Shown here one piece after another: positions 1 through 8,406 of a stretch of 64,000 nucleotides of DNA. The position numbers and the translations under genes are program-made. Origin of the DNA: an uncultured Campylobacterota bacterium (GTDB lineage Bacteria; Campylobacterota; Campylobacteria; Campylobacterales; Sulfurovaceae); NCBI GenBank assembly GCA_937141405.1, contig CAKZQQ010000008.1, positions 49,856-113,855 on the forward strand, written 5' to 3'. Below the pieces are notes generated by a model that had not been told where the DNA came from, did no database searches, and saw only the letters and a list, made by a program, of their open reading frames with translations. Every line of letters starts with the position of its first letter. Within the stretch, counting starts at the first letter, position 1.

Positions 1-499
1 TCAAAAAAGCAAATCTCTGGCTAAAAAGACTTCCTGTTATTAATGCTCTTTTATTTTCAGATTTTTCTTGTGGTGCAGTAATAGAATTTACAATGAACTC
101 CGCAACATTACTAGAAAGCTTATAATCCAATATGAGTCTCTTTTTGATTTTTGATTTTGTTGTTGAAGGATAAAAACCTCTTATATCAACCAATAATACA
201 AAACTTGCGTCCTGATGATATTGAGCATTTGTAATATTTGATCGCCCCCTTACGCTCGATTTTAAATAATCGGGTATATCAACGTTAAATATCTTAAAAT
301 ATCTTTTATGTATTTTATTTACAATTAATGAGCATTTAAACAGCTCTCTGCCATCTTTAAAAAATTTATGAAAAAACTTGGATGGGTTGTTTGAAAAATC
401 ATTTGATAAACTTTTTATATTATTAGAAGAAATTAAAAGATAATTTGATAATTTTTTTAATGATTTGCAATTAAAAAGAGTGCAATCGAAGTTGTTCAT
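1..499 (-). CDS. reverse transcriptase (retron/DRT-like), 3' part outside window
   Basis: Minus-strand reading frame open from an ATG at 499 to the window edge (166 codons, no stop), so only the N-terminal half is present. Translation gives NAQYH near residue 92, then VLLVDIRGFYPS near residue 103, which fits RT motif 3 with the first catalytic Asp, then ALITGSLFSQRFAF near residue 152, which fits RT motif 4. An NAxxH motif before the catalytic Asp is typical of retron RTs, but the TGSxxSQ form of motif 4 is not the usual retron PQGxxxSP and recalls defence-associated or unassigned RT groups. The YxDD motif would lie off-window. AGG about 9 nt before the ATG is a plausible ribosome site. The gene starts inside the upstream 47-codon ORF, so translation is probably coupled. 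It is strongly AT-rich compared with its housekeeping neighbours, suggesting transfer. The RT call is firm; the subtype is open. Confidence 0.8.
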   Translation of the reverse strand, partial: MNNFDCTLFNCKSLKKLSNYLLISSNNIKSLSNDFSNNPSKFFHKFFKDGRELFKCSLIVNKIHKRYFKIFNVDIPDYLKSSVRGRSNITNAQYHQDASFVLLVDIRGFYPSTTKSKIKKRLILDYKLSSNVAEFIVNSITAPQEKSENKRALITGSLFSQRFAFL

Positions 500-614
500 T
501 ATTAGACCTAAAATACGAGAGAATTGCTACTAAGATTTTTGTGATTAACAATAATATGTTACCGTTACATTCACAATCAAATTTGAAATTTTTAAATTTA
601 AAATTTATCTTCAT
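471..614 (-). CDS. small membrane peptide upstream of and overlapping the RT
   Basis: A 47-codon ORF starting at an ATG preceded by an excellent Shine-Dalgarno (AAGGAGGTGA, about 5 nt upstream, complement of 618-627). The product begins MKINFKFKNFKF, has a CEC motif near residue 14, then one hydrophobic stretch (about residues 20-35, ILLLITKILVAILSYF) and a short polar tail. It overlaps the first 29 bases of the RT gene in another frame, which suggests coupled translation. I recognise no family. A membrane-inserted toxin-like effector or accessory peptide of the RT is possible but not shown. The quality of the ribosome site and the linkage are the main reasons for calling it a gene. Confidence 0.6.
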   Translation of the reverse strand: MKINFKFKNFKFDCECNGNILLLITKILVAILSYFRSNNEQLRLHSF

Positions 615-860
615 TTTGTCACCTCCTTTATAAAATCTACCAAGAAAAATTTCTTAGTAGTGTGTCGCACTTTTATAAAATCATTTTGACAAAAAATAAC
701 AATTCTCGTAAGTGTCGCTAAATTAGTAACACTATTATTACAAGATATATATAATACTTTTATCTTGCAAAAAAGTTGAATGATAATCATTCCGACTTTA
801 CAGTTAGTAAAGTACTGGAGCAGAACTCCGCTATTTGTACGACTAATGATATTATATCAT
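615..860 (-). ncRNA. candidate structured leader/ncRNA of the RT cassette
   Basis: Region with no ORF between the RT cassette and the divergent amidase gene. A minus-strand -10 (TATAAT, complement of 851-856) would start RNA near 844. Downstream lie six inverted repeats in tandem: 817-829 (GGAG/CTCC), 795-813 (ACTTTAC/GTAAAGT), 778-792 (GAATGA/TCATTC), 741-767 (CAAGATA/TATCTTG), 711-733 (AGTGT/ACACT with inner CTAA/TTAG) and 637-660 (CTAC..AAGAA/TTCTT..GTAG). RT cassettes of the retron and some DRT types carry a structured ncRNA at this position, so this is a natural candidate. I could not find convincing a1/a2 flanking repeats, so a retron msr-msd is not demonstrated. Confidence 0.4.
778..792. 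promoter_or_regulatory. Fur-box-like palindrome
   Basis: The 15-bp palindrome GAATGATAATCATTC contains the 13-bp centre AATGATAATCATT of the classical Fur consensus. It lies between the RT cassette and the amidase gene and could be a Fur operator. It also forms one of the hairpins of the putative leader RNA, so the DNA-site reading is only one option. Confidence 0.3.
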
Positions 861-902
861 AAATTCTATGCTAAAATATTCTAAAAAGACTAAAGGCATC
901 AA

Positions 903-1775
903 ATGAAAGTTGCACTCATCCAACAAAAGTATTATGGTTCAAAAAAAGAAACTATAAAAGTAACTTTAGAAAATATAAAAGAAGCCGCGAAAAATGGTGC
1001 AAAACTTGTCGTGCTTCAAGAGCTTCATCAAGGTGAATATTTTTGCCAGAGTGAAGATACTGCTTTTTTTGAATATGCCGCAAACTTTGATGAAGATGTG
1101 CGATATTGGAGTAAAGTTGCAAAAGAGACAAATGTCGTTCTTGTCACATCGCTTTTTGAGCGTCGCGCTCCGGGACTCTATCACAATACTGCAGTTGTAT
1201 TTGAGCGTGATGGAAACATCGCAGGCAAATATAGAAAGATGCATATCCCTGATGATCCTGGATTTTATGAGAAGTTCTATTTTACACCGGGTGATCTCGG
1301 CTTTGAGCCTATCCAAACAAGTGTTGGGAAATTGGGTGTACTTATCTGCTGGGATCAATGGTACCCTGAAGCAGCAAGAATCATGACACTCAAGGGTGCA
1401 GAACTTCTTATCTATCCAACGGCTATCGGCTGGTTTGATGCTGATGCTGATGCTGAAAAACAGAGACAACTTGATGCGTGGATAACAGTGCAACGCGCTC
1501 ATGCTATTGCAAACGGAGTACCTGTGCTGAGCTGCAATCGGGTAGGATTTGAGAAAGATCCAAGCGGGACGATGGAGGGGATACGTTTTTGGGGCAATAG
1601 TTTTGTCACGGGTCCCCAAGGAGAGATGCTCACTCATGCCTCACACCAAGATGAAACGATACTCTATGCTGATATCAACTTAGAGCAGACAAAAGCAGTG
1701 CGCAATATCTGGCCTTTCTTACGCGATAGACGAATCGATGCTTACAAAGAGATTATTGAGCGATTTTGTGATTAA
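903..1775 (+). CDS. aguB: N-carbamoylputrescine amidase (nitrilase family)
   Basis: 290-aa carbon-nitrogen hydrolase. The Glu-Lys-Cys triad is visible: Glu40 in VVLQELHQGEYFCQ, Lys112 in KYRKMHIPDD and Cys149 in VLICWDQWYPEA. The HQGEYFCQ and MHIPDDPGFYEKFYFTPGD signatures are those of N-carbamoylputrescine amidases, which release putrescine, CO2 and ammonia in the agmatine route of polyamine synthesis in the cytoplasm. Full family length. It is transcribed away from the RT cassette and belongs with the housekeeping genes, not with a nitrilase-RT defence system. The C-terminus (DRRIDAYKEI) is intact. Confidence 0.9.
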   Translation: MKVALIQQKYYGSKKETIKVTLENIKEAAKNGAKLVVLQELHQGEYFCQSEDTAFFEYAANFDEDVRYWSKVAKETNVVLVTSLFERRAPGLYHNTAVVFERDGNIAGKYRKMHIPDDPGFYEKFYFTPGDLGFEPIQTSVGKLGVLICWDQWYPEAARIMTLKGAELLIYPTAIGWFDADADAEKQRQLDAWITVQRAHAIANGVPVLSCNRVGFEKDPSGTMEGIRFWGNSFVTGPQGEMLTHASHQDETILYADINLEQTKAVRNIWPFLRDRRIDAYKEIIERFCD

Positions 1776-1834
1776 AAATAAACTTTTATAAAATTTGAGT
1801 AGAATCACAAAAATAAAAAATCCTATTAAAGGAA

Positions 1835-3049
1835 ATGATGGACAAGCACTTGTTCAGCAAGCGGGGTAAAGAGATGTCTAAAAAATACAATAAAACTAGT
1901 GTGGCTACAATATCTTTAGCCCATTTAGCACACGATACTTACTCAGCTTTTTTAGCTCCTATTTTGCCGCTATTAATTGAAAAACTTGATATCACTTTAT
2001 ATATGGCAGCATTTTTAGATATAGCCAGAAAAGTTCCATCTCTTCTCAATCCATTTTTTGGACTTTTAGCAGAACGTACAGATGCTAGATATTTTGTTAT
2101 CTTATCTCCGGCATTAACAGCTTTTGCCATGAGCTTGCTCGGTGTAGCAAATTCATATGCAATGCTTATAATTTTATTAATAATCTCAGGTATTAGTTCA
2201 ACTCTATTTCATATTCCATCACCCGGAATTATTAAAGCCTCATCGGGAAATAAAATTGGAATGGGGATGAGTTTCTACATGGTCGGCGGGGAGTTAGCTA
2301 GAACATTAGGACCCCTACTTATCATGGCCGGGGTATCTCTTTGGGGTTTAGAGGGTACATGGCGTCTTATGCCATTTGGCTTTCTTGCATCACTAATACT
2401 TTATTATAAACTTAAAGATTTCAAATTAGAGCAGAGGTTTACTAAAAAACCTGAAAAAGGCGATGCATTAGCTGAAGCTAAACTTTTCTTACCACTATTT
2501 GGCATAATGAGTGGATATATGTTTTTTCAATCAGCTATGAAGATGGCTACAACTCTCTACTTGGCAGTATATTTAACAGAGCATGGTTTTTCTCTTTGGT
2601 ATGCAAGTATTTCATTATCAGTTTTACAATTTTTTGGAGTAATAGGTACTTTTTTATCTGGCTCTATTTCAGATAAAATCGGCAGACAAAATATGCTTGT
2701 ATTGACTAGTATAGGCTCAGCAATTAGTATGGGTCTGTTTCTCTTTTCTGACAATATATACACACTGTTTCCTATCTTAGCGTTACTTGGTATATTTATG
2801 TTTTCCGGTGGACCTATACTTTTAGCTGTTATTCATGAGATAGATACAAAAATGCCAATTTTTATGAATAGTTTATATATGAGCATAAACTTTAGTATTA
2901 GCTCTATCGTTGTTCTGCTGATGGGTTATTTTGGCGACGTGATAGGCTTAGACAAAACATATATGACAGCAACAATTTTAGCTTTTTTTGCTATTCCATT
3001 TGCACTATTGTTAAACCTAATGATAAAACCTAAAATTATACAGCGTTAA
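1835..3049 (+). CDS. MFS transporter, fosmidomycin-resistance-like
   Basis: 404-aa major facilitator with about 12 hydrophobic segments. The N-terminal segment HLAHDTYSAFLAPILPLLI matches the Fsr/FsmR-type MFS clade, inner-membrane proton-driven exporters. The central cytoplasmic loop (residues about 195-215, KDFKLEQRFTKKPEKGD) separates the two six-helix halves. Start is uncertain: AAAGGA sits very close to the first ATG, so the ATG at 1838 or the internal one at 1874 (MSKKYNKT) may be used. Substrate cannot be inferred. Stand-alone gene between the amidase and a globin gene. Confidence 0.8.
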   Translation: MMDKHLFSKRGKEMSKKYNKTSVATISLAHLAHDTYSAFLAPILPLLIEKLDITLYMAAFLDIARKVPSLLNPFFGLLAERTDARYFVILSPALTAFAMSLLGVANSYAMLIILLIISGISSTLFHIPSPGIIKASSGNKIGMGMSFYMVGGELARTLGPLLIMAGVSLWGLEGTWRLMPFGFLASLILYYKLKDFKLEQRFTKKPEKGDALAEAKLFLPLFGIMSGYMFFQSAMKMATTLYLAVYLTEHGFSLWYASISLSVLQFFGVIGTFLSGSISDKIGRQNMLVLTSIGSAISMGLFLFSDNIYTLFPILALLGIFMFSGGPILLAVIHEIDTKMPIFMNSLYMSINFSISSIVVLLMGYFGDVIGLDKTYMTATILAFFAIPFALLLNLMIKPKIIQR

Positions 3050-3126
3050 AATATTTTGTAATTAAAAATAAATTTTATATTATTCAAGTAAAATTACAAA
3101 AATAATAAGAGTTATAAAGGAAGATT

Positions 3127-3594
3127 ATGTACAAAGTAACGCCAACGGAATTGGGCAAAAAAGTAGACTTTAAACTACCTGATCCTGCATTTTTTGATGC
3201 CCTTGGCGAAGAAGGTATAAGAGCGCTCATGTATGATTTTTATGATATCGTCTATGAAAGTGATATCGCCTCTTTTTTTCCACAAGATCCGGAAGAGTTT
3301 GCAGAAGTCAAAGAGAAAAATACAAAATTTTTTATCCAACTTTGTGGCGGACCAAAATACTATGAGGATATATCACAAGGGATGAATCTCAATGACTACA
3401 TGATAAAGATTCATGATGATTTTTCTATCTATGAGAAATCTCGCCTAGAGTGGCTTGGAGCAATGAAAGAAGCATTGAGTAGAGTCAATATAGATCAAAA
3501 ACTCAAAGATGATTTTTGGAGCTATGTAGAAGCATTTTCAAAACTAACAGTCAATACGAAAGTTGACGGAGTCAAATACTATCATGATTTATGA
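3127..3594 (+). CDS. truncated-hemoglobin-like globin
   Basis: 155-aa protein with a truncated-globin pattern: an N-terminal helix followed by ALMYDFYDIVYESDIASFFP, the CD/E region FFIQLCGGPKYYED, and the proximal-His F-helix segment MIKIHDDFSIYEKSRLEWLGAM (His near residue 100). It would bind heme in the cytoplasm and handle O2, NO or other small ligands; Campylobacterota commonly carry such globins. SD AAAGGAAG is well placed before the ATG. The 3' end overlaps the convergent Nudix gene by 13 bp. Confidence 0.8.
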   Translation: MYKVTPTELGKKVDFKLPDPAFFDALGEEGIRALMYDFYDIVYESDIASFFPQDPEEFAEVKEKNTKFFIQLCGGPKYYEDISQGMNLNDYMIKIHDDFSIYEKSRLEWLGAMKEALSRVNIDQKLKDDFWSYVEAFSKLTVNTKVDGVKYYHDL

Positions 3595-4148
3595 TTATTG
3601 AACCACCAGCTAAAGGCAAAAAGAAGTCCCGGCGTTTTGGCGATATTTTCATCAAACATCAACTTCTTTGCTTCACTTTTTGATAAGTAGACAACCTCTA
3701 TCAGTTCATCATCGATCCCACCACCCTTAGAGACACGCATCGACTCATCGATTGTAGCATAGTAGAGTGTCTGTTTAGAGCCTGCAAAACCGACTGAAGT
3801 ATAAAACGATGTGATTTTTTGAATATCTTTTGGAGCAATCTTATAACCACACTCCTCCTCTATCTCCTCTATGGCAATCTGCTCTAAGCTCAAAGGCTTA
3901 TCAACAAGTCCTGCACACAATTCGATAGTCATACCATCTTTGTGCCCGTTTGCATAGACAGGAGGTCTAAACTGCTTCACTAATACAAAGGTATCTTTTT
4001 CTTGATGGTAAAGTAAAATCGCCACACTATCGCCTGCTTTTACTATCTCCCATGTTTTTTGTTTACTCTCTTGAGTATAAGTTGCAAGATAAGGGAAAAG
4101 ATACTCTGACTTCTCTAAAGGTTTAAGCTCAAAAGATGTCACTTTCAT
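3582..4148 (-). CDS. Nudix hydrolase (ADP-ribose pyrophosphatase type)
   Basis: 188-aa Nudix protein resembling ADP-ribose/UDP-sugar pyrophosphatases (VLVKQFRPPVY, then the Nudix box beginning GLVDKP). The box departs from the GX5EX7REUXEEXGU consensus: the first Glu is Leu and the Arg is Glu (..LSLEQIAIEEIEEECGY), while the metal-binding EExxEE core remains. Activity is probably retained but substrate choice is uncertain. Its start overlaps the stop of the upstream M23 peptidase gene (4145-4148), so the two are co-transcribed. Convergent with the globin gene. Confidence 0.85.
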   Translation of the reverse strand: MKVTSFELKPLEKSEYLFPYLATYTQESKQKTWEIVKAGDSVAILLYHQEKDTFVLVKQFRPPVYANGHKDGMTIELCAGLVDKPLSLEQIAIEEIEEECGYKIAPKDIQKITSFYTSVGFAGSKQTLYYATIDESMRVSKGGGIDDELIEVVYLSKSEAKKLMFDENIAKTPGLLFAFSWWFNNHKS

Positions 4149-5407
4149 GAGTTACCGGCATCCTCTTTTTTGGGAGGCTCTTGCATATCTTTCCAAACAT
4201 AAGAACTCTCTTTGCTTTTGAGCATTTCAAGGAGTTTTGCTTTGTTCTCTTTTGCATTAGGAATGAGAACTTTCTTATAAAACACCTCTTCAACATCTTC
4301 GTATTTGACGATACTTTTAAGAACACTTTTCCCTTTGGAGTCGCGACTTATCATATTCATAGGATTGACTGGTTTTCTGTTTTTATAGATTCCAAGATGG
4401 AGGTGTGGTCCGGAACTTATACCTGTATTGCCTACATAGCCTATCACCTCTCCCGATTTTACAAATGCACCTTTTTTTGCTTTTATCTTACTTTGATGCG
4501 CATAGAGTGATACAACGCCTGCACCATGATCTATCTTGACAACATTACCGTACCCTCGCATCCAGCCGGCATATATTACTCTACCGTCTCCAATCGCCAT
4601 AATAGGCGTTCCTCTCTTCGCACCAAAATCAACACCATGGTGTGGTCTATATCTCTTCAAAACGGGGTGCCATCGTCTTAAACTAAAAGGGGATGTAATC
4701 CTGATGTATTTAAGAGGTAATGCAAATTTTCCTCCACCTATCGTGTAGTGCACTTTTTGCTTTGATGTCACGGTATAAGGTTCCAACATATGGATACCGT
4801 CATACCCTCTGCCGGTCTCTTCATCGATGCTAATGAACTTCTCTTTACCTCTATTTTTAATCATGATAGATTTGATATGCGGAGCGCCGTAAAATGTCCC
4901 CATGCGTGTATCTTGAGAATAATAAAATGCAACCTCATCGCCTACTTTAAAATTTCGTGCATTAAAAGCTTTTTTGAGCGCATAAGAGACCCTAGCAGCC
5001 AACATTTTATGTCCGAGTTGTTCTACTATGTCATTATACAAAATGCTTGTTACTTGAACTTTCCCAAAATACTCTTTGGTATCAAACTCGATAGGAATAA
5101 TGTCAAATTCAAACTCTTTACTTTTGGGATCTCTATAGAGCTGTATCTGCATCTCAGAGTTGATAGCAATAAGTGTTTGCAGTATATTGCCCTGCTCATC
5201 CACAAGTTCATAAAACTTCTGTCCCGCATGTATCTCATTGAAAAACTGGGAATCCCCTTCGTCCACTTTCTCTAAGATACTTTGCGGAATACCTTTATCA
5301 GCAAGATATTCGGAAAATGTTTCGCCTTTTTGCCATCTCTGCTCAATAACTTTTGCGCTAAACGCATAAGTGCTGAGAAGCAAAAAAATTATTAGGATGC
5401 TTCTCAT
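4145..5407 (-). CDS. M23 metallopeptidase, Csd3/HdpA-like
   Basis: About 420-aa secreted peptidoglycan endopeptidase. The C-terminal LytM domain has HHGVDFGAKRGTPI, the zinc-binding His/Asp pair, and SGPHLHLGIYKN for the HxH motif. The N-terminal part (QRWQKGETFSEYLADKGIP) resembles the inhibitory domain of Helicobacter Csd3/HdpA, a D,D-endo/carboxypeptidase that shapes helical cells. I prefer the start at 5407 (MRSILIIFLLLSTYAFSA, a clean signal peptide with a G-rich SD) over the longer frame from 5437. A role in cell shape or septum remodelling is inferred from the family. Confidence 0.85.
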   Translation of the reverse strand: MRSILIIFLLLSTYAFSAKVIEQRWQKGETFSEYLADKGIPQSILEKVDEGDSQFFNEIHAGQKFYELVDEQGNILQTLIAINSEMQIQLYRDPKSKEFEFDIIPIEFDTKEYFGKVQVTSILYNDIVEQLGHKMLAARVSYALKKAFNARNFKVGDEVAFYYSQDTRMGTFYGAPHIKSIMIKNRGKEKFISIDEETGRGYDGIHMLEPYTVTSKQKVHYTIGGGKFALPLKYIRITSPFSLRRWHPVLKRYRPHHGVDFGAKRGTPIMAIGDGRVIYAGWMRGYGNVVKIDHGAGVVSLYAHQSKIKAKKGAFVKSGEVIGYVGNTGISSGPHLHLGIYKNRKPVNPMNMISRDSKGKSVLKSIVKYEDVEEVFYKKVLIPNAKENKAKLLEMLKSKESSYVWKDMQEPPKKEDAGNS

Positions 5408-5533
5408 CCAACCCCCACAATTATTTTTTAGATGCATTATACCAAAAGATTATAAATCGCTTTATTATAGAGTTTTTTAATCTTTTGGGGGTATAATCTT
5501 AACAGAATATAAAAAGTAAGAAAAGGATTATAA

Positions 5534-6214
5534 ATGCGTTTTTTTATCATAGCTGTTGGACTAAGTATAGCCCTTATGGCTGATTTCTTTCCAAGAACAA
5601 TAAACACTACTGTCTCCGGGGTGAATGGCGATACGGTAACACTAAAATCTAAATTGCCTATCGGTATGAGTGGGATTGTAATACATGGATATGGTGGTGA
5701 CCTTAAATCAATCACGGCTATCATCAAACAAACTTCAGCGAATGAAGCAAAAATAATCGGAAAAGGTCTCGTTGCTCATGAGAATCTTCCTGCACCAAAA
5801 ACAAAGATAAAAGCAGGAGATAAGGTTATTGGCGGTTATCTGTATGATAATGTATTGGTTCTTGCTCCCAATGCAGATGTTTACAATGAAATTACTTCGA
5901 GTTATGATAAAAATTGGATACACCCTGATGAGTTTGCACTCTTTCTCTCAACTATCAAAGAGCCTACCCCGACAAAAGAGAATCTCAAAGCATTTGCAAA
6001 AGAGTATCAAGCCGGTCTTATCTTAATCGTCAAAAAAGAGAGCGTGGTACTTTATGATCCATTGAGCGAAAAAGTTGTCTCAAAAAAAGCATATAATGCA
6101 AAGGTAACTTATGAACAAGCTCCATTTTATATGCGACTTAAAAAGATTAGAACAGGACTATTTGGAAGTGAATATGAAGGGAATTATTATAAATTAATGG
6201 GGAACTTTCAGTGA
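5534..6214 (+). CDS. PgbA-type N-terminal domain protein
   Basis: 226-aa exported protein. It starts with MRFFIIAVGLSIALMADFFP, a short signal-like hydrophobic stretch, followed by a beta-rich region (RTINTTVSGVNGDTVTLK...GMSGIVIHGYGG) typical of the domain first seen in Helicobacter plasminogen-binding PgbA. The C-terminal part lacks the Lys-rich tail responsible for plasminogen binding in Helicobacter, so that function should not be transferred. SD AAAGGA is well placed. The 3' end overlaps the next gene (glcD-like) by 4 bp (6211-6214), indicating an operon. Confidence 0.75.
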   Translation: MRFFIIAVGLSIALMADFFPRTINTTVSGVNGDTVTLKSKLPIGMSGIVIHGYGGDLKSITAIIKQTSANEAKIIGKGLVAHENLPAPKTKIKAGDKVIGGYLYDNVLVLAPNADVYNEITSSYDKNWIHPDEFALFLSTIKEPTPTKENLKAFAKEYQAGLILIVKKESVVLYDPLSEKVVSKKAYNAKVTYEQAPFYMRLKKIRTGLFGSEYEGNYYKLMGNFQ

Positions 6215-7593
6215 TCGAAAACACTCATCTTAAAGAGTTTGAAAATATACTAGGCAAAGAGAATGTCTATAGCGATACAGCCCATCAAATAGCTTACAGC
6301 TATGATGCAACAAGACAAAGATACCAACCCGATGCTGTTCTCTTTCCAAGAGATGAAGAGGATGTATCTAAAATCCTGCGTTATTGCAATGAGCATGCAA
6401 TCATCATCACCCCAAGGGGTGCAGGCAGTGGTTTTACCGGTGGTGCACTCCCAAAAAACGGTGGTGTGCTCCTTGCTTTTGAAAAACATATGAATAAAAT
6501 CTTAGAAATCGATACAAAAAACCTTGTTGCGCTCGTCCAACCGGGAGTCATCAATAAAGAGCTCCAAAGAGCCGTAGAAGAGATAGGACTTTTTTATCCG
6601 CCTGATCCTGCAAGCGAAGAGTACTCGACACTTGGCGGTAATATCAATGAAAATGCCGGCGGAATGCGCGCTGCAAAATACGGCATCACCAAAGATTATG
6701 TGATGGCACTTCGTGCGGTTCTTCCAAATGGAGAGATCATAAGAGCAGGAAAAAGGACCATCAAAGATGTTGCAGGCTACAACATAGCCGGCATACTTAT
6801 AGCAAGCGAGGGAACTCTTGCAGTGACTACGGAAATCACACTAAAACTTATCCCAAAACCAAAATTTACAAAAGCCTATATGGGGATATTTCCTAGCGTT
6901 GAAGATGCCATGAATGCTGTTTTTAAATCATTAGCAAAAGGTGCTAATCCTGTAGCGATGGAGTTTTTGGATAGTTTAGTCGTAAGTGCACTCAAAAGGA
7001 AACTTGGCATTGAACTTCCCGAAGATGCAGGCGCACTTCTTATAGGTGATGTGGATGGCAATGTGCAAGAAGAGGTCGATCTCCAACTATCGATTTTAGA
7101 GCAATCCTTCAAAGAAAATAATGCGAGTGGTTTTAAGGTATCTAGCAATGAAGAGGAGCGTGTAAAACTTTGGTTTGCTAGAAGAAATGCCTCTCCTTCT
7201 ATCACTATTTACGGCTCCAAAAAACTCAATGAGGATATCTCTGTTCCGAGAAGTAAACTACCCGAAGCGCTCAGTGCTATCTATGCCATCGGGGAGAAAT
7301 ACGGCTTTAAGATACCCTGCTTTGGACATGCAGGCGATGGCAATATCCATGTCAATGTCATGGTAGATGGAAGCAATAAGGAGCAACTCGAACTTGGGCA
7401 CAAAGCTATCGAAGAGATATTTCAACTTGTTGTCGATATGGGAGGAACGCTCAGCGGTGAACATGGCATAGGACTCAGCAAAGCCCCTTTTATGAATATC
7501 GCCTTTAGCGAATCGGAACTGGAACTCTTTAGAAGCATCAAGCATGCTTTTGATCCAAACAACATCCTCAATCCGGGGAAAATGGGGCTCTAA
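6211..7593 (+). CDS. glcD: FAD-linked oxidase, GlcD/D-lactate dehydrogenase type
   Basis: 460-aa FAD-binding PCMH oxidoreductase. FAD-binding loop ITPRGAGSGFTGGALP, LVALVQPGVI, and the hallmark TLGGNINENAGGMRAAKYGITKDYV are present, and the C-terminal domain carries HAGDGNIHVN and GGTLSGEHGIG. This family oxidises D-lactate or glycolate to the 2-oxo acid and donates electrons to quinone or a cytochrome. The usual GlcF-like Fe-S partner is not adjacent here. GTG start overlaps the stop of the preceding gene. Substrate is not decided by sequence. Confidence 0.85.
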   Translation: MIENTHLKEFENILGKENVYSDTAHQIAYSYDATRQRYQPDAVLFPRDEEDVSKILRYCNEHAIIITPRGAGSGFTGGALPKNGGVLLAFEKHMNKILEIDTKNLVALVQPGVINKELQRAVEEIGLFYPPDPASEEYSTLGGNINENAGGMRAAKYGITKDYVMALRAVLPNGEIIRAGKRTIKDVAGYNIAGILIASEGTLAVTTEITLKLIPKPKFTKAYMGIFPSVEDAMNAVFKSLAKGANPVAMEFLDSLVVSALKRKLGIELPEDAGALLIGDVDGNVQEEVDLQLSILEQSFKENNASGFKVSSNEEERVKLWFARRNASPSITIYGSKKLNEDISVPRSKLPEALSAIYAIGEKYGFKIPCFGHAGDGNIHVNVMVDGSNKEQLELGHKAIEEIFQLVVDMGGTLSGEHGIGLSKAPFMNIAFSESELELFRSIKHAFDPNNILNPGKMGL

Positions 7594-7596
7594 CAT

Positions 7597-8406
7597 TTGA
7601 AAGAGAACCCCACCTTATCACAAATCTCAAGAGACTATATTGTTTTTCTAAGAAAATTTATCAATGAACTTTTTGATGACAAAGTAAGCTTTTACGCATC
7701 AAGCCTCAGTTGGAATACCATCTTTTCAATCATTCCCCTTCTAGCAATTGCACTTGCTATCTTTACGGCATTACCTATATTTGAAGAGCTCTATGACGCA
7801 CTGCAAAAGATTTTATTTGACGCGCTTGTGCCCACAAACTCAAAGATCATCATCGATAGTCTCTCCTCGTTTTTACAAAATACTCAAAGTCTTGGCTTTG
7901 TTGGTTTTATCTATGTGATTATCGCAGTGACTCTTTTTTTTAAAAACTATGATCATATTATCAACGATATCTACGAGACGCCTAAAAGAAGCTTTTTAAA
8001 AACATTGGGGATATATGCACTTTTTTTTCTGCTACTCCCTCTTGTCGTTTATCTCTCATTTTGGATATCGCTTGTAGGTGATTTTAGTCCACTCCTAGAG
8101 TATATCATCAGTTTTTTATTGACATGGCTTACATTTGCTATAGCTTTTTGGCTCTCTCCAAATAGACCCATCTCTCCCATTGCCGCACTTATTAGCTCAT
8201 TTATAACGGCACTTCTTTGGTATGTCTCAAAGAGCCTCTTTCTATTTTATATATTGCAAAATCAAACCTATACAACACTCTACGGATCCATAGCCACAAT
8301 CCTCTTTTTCTTTTTGTGGATATATCTCTCTTGGGCGATCTTTTTGCACGGTGCGAGATTTTGTCATCTTTTAGATTTAGGTAAAGATATAGAGACTCAA
8401 AAGTAG
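7597..8406 (+). CDS. YihY/virulence factor BrkB family membrane protein
   Basis: 269-aa integral membrane protein with about six hydrophobic segments. The N-terminal FYASSLSWNTIFSIIPLLAI and the C-terminal LYGSIATILFFFLWIYLSWAIFLHGA are YihY family signatures. The start codon is TTG, three bases after the stop of the glcD-like gene, so it is translated in the same operon. Function of the family is unsettled despite an old RNase BN annotation. The last 30 bp overlap the convergent comEC gene. Confidence 0.85.
   Translation: MKENPTLSQISRDYIVFLRKFINELFDDKVSFYASSLSWNTIFSIIPLLAIALAIFTALPIFEELYDALQKILFDALVPTNSKIIIDSLSSFLQNTQSLGFVGFIYVIIAVTLFFKNYDHIINDIYETPKRSFLKTLGIYALFFLLLPLVVYLSFWISLVGDFSPLLEYIISFLLTWLTFAIAFWLSPNRPISPIAALISSFITALLWYVSKSLFLFYILQNQTYTTLYGSIATILFFFLWIYLSWAIFLHGARFCHLLDLGKDIETQK

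Noticed and set aside
615..860. Classical retron msr-msd
   Set aside because: Hairpins are present but I found no convincing a1/a2 pair or branching-G context, so I call only a candidate ncRNA.
966..1637. 223-aa antisense frame inside the amidase gene
   Set aside because: No SD or family features; shadow of the amidase codons. The same applies to the other long antisense frames.
903..1775. Nitrilase gene beside the RT as part of a DRT1-like (RT-nitrilase) system
   Set aside because: It is divergent, full-length and carries N-carbamoylputrescine amidase signatures; it belongs to metabolism.
4145..5437. Upstream start for the M23 peptidase
   Set aside because: The extra ten residues precede a clean signal peptide and lack an SD.
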